From positions 1 to 6,161 of the forward strand of contig SLAK01000135.1 of NCBI GenBank assembly GCA_007126855.1: DNA of 6,161 nt, read 5' to 3'. Below are positions 6,118 to 6,161 of the stretch, piece after piece. The position numbers and the translations under genes were made by a program. The DNA comes from Dehalococcoidia bacterium. GTDB taxonomy: Bacteria > Chloroflexota > Dehalococcoidia > Tepidiformales > Tepidiformaceae. Under the pieces are notes generated by a model. That model was not told where the DNA came from, did no database searches, and saw only the letters and a list, made by a program, of their open reading frames with translations. Every line of letters starts with the position of its first letter. The first letter of the stretch is position 1.

Positions 6118-6161
6118 GTGCCCATCTTCGCCGTTGGTGACAAGGTCCCGCAGATCCATCC
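6118..6161 (+). CDS. Start of a gamma-carbonic-anhydrase-like hexapeptide-repeat protein
   Basis: A gene starts here with GTG and runs off the window after 44 nt. The ribosome site AGGAGG (6104-6109) with an 8-nt spacer is strong. The visible residues, MPIFAVGDKVPQIHP, resemble the N-terminus of gamma-carbonic-anhydrase/YrdA-PaaY-type left-handed beta-helix proteins, which commonly open with a short strand, then G-D-x-x-P and a His-Pro before the hexapeptide repeats. These family members are trimeric zinc enzymes or acyl/thioester-processing relatives. The metal-binding His residues and repeats lie outside the window, so the assignment rests on 15 residues only. Confidence 0.6.
   Translation, partial: MPIFAVGDKVPQIH

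Overview
The window is high-GC bacterial chromosomal DNA with ordinary housekeeping and catabolic content. GyrB ends in a motif ([14 protein letters not shown]) and lacks the long C-terminal insertion of the E. coli type. Together with the acyl-CoA and metallo-hydrolase genes, this fits an aerobic, high-GC member of Chloroflexota (a Dehalococcoidia/Tepidiforma-like lineage). That placement is inferred from recalled family features; no search or tree was run.

Layout. On the plus strand, 1-1275 is the C-terminal two thirds of gyrB. It is followed after 35 nt by an unrecognised 130-residue gene (1311-1703) and then by a compact metallo-beta-lactamase-fold hydrolase of the alkylsulfatase-dimerisation type (1753-3033). 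From 3042 to 6025 four genes lie on the minus strand. In transcription order they are a short-chain dehydrogenase (6025-5273), a C-terminally shortened 3-hydroxyacyl-CoA dehydrogenase (5234-4485), an unrecognised 190-residue protein (4400-3828) and a crotonase-family protein (3818-3042). At the right edge a divergent plus-strand gene begins at 6118; its first 15 residues look like a gamma-carbonic-anhydrase-type hexapeptide-repeat protein.

The SDR, the 3-hydroxyacyl-CoA dehydrogenase and the crotonase suggest an acyl-CoA (beta-oxidation-like) function for the minus-strand cluster, but the substrate cannot be read from sequence. Two of these genes depart from the textbook families: the dehydrogenase stops about 50 residues early, and the crotonase has Val in place of the first catalytic Glu.

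Regulatory signals are modest. Strong AGGAGG-type ribosome sites precede the SDR and the gene at 6118, and GGAGG precedes the hydrolase. By contrast, the 130-residue gene and the crotonase have no convincing ribosome site; each has a -10-like hexamer ending exactly 6 nt before its ATG, which suggests leaderless transcripts. I found no RNA gene, CRISPR array, insertion sequence or phage feature, and no convincing new multi-gene system. The best leads are the truncated dehydrogenase, the gyrB/orf junction, the two unrecognised proteins and the residue substitutions.
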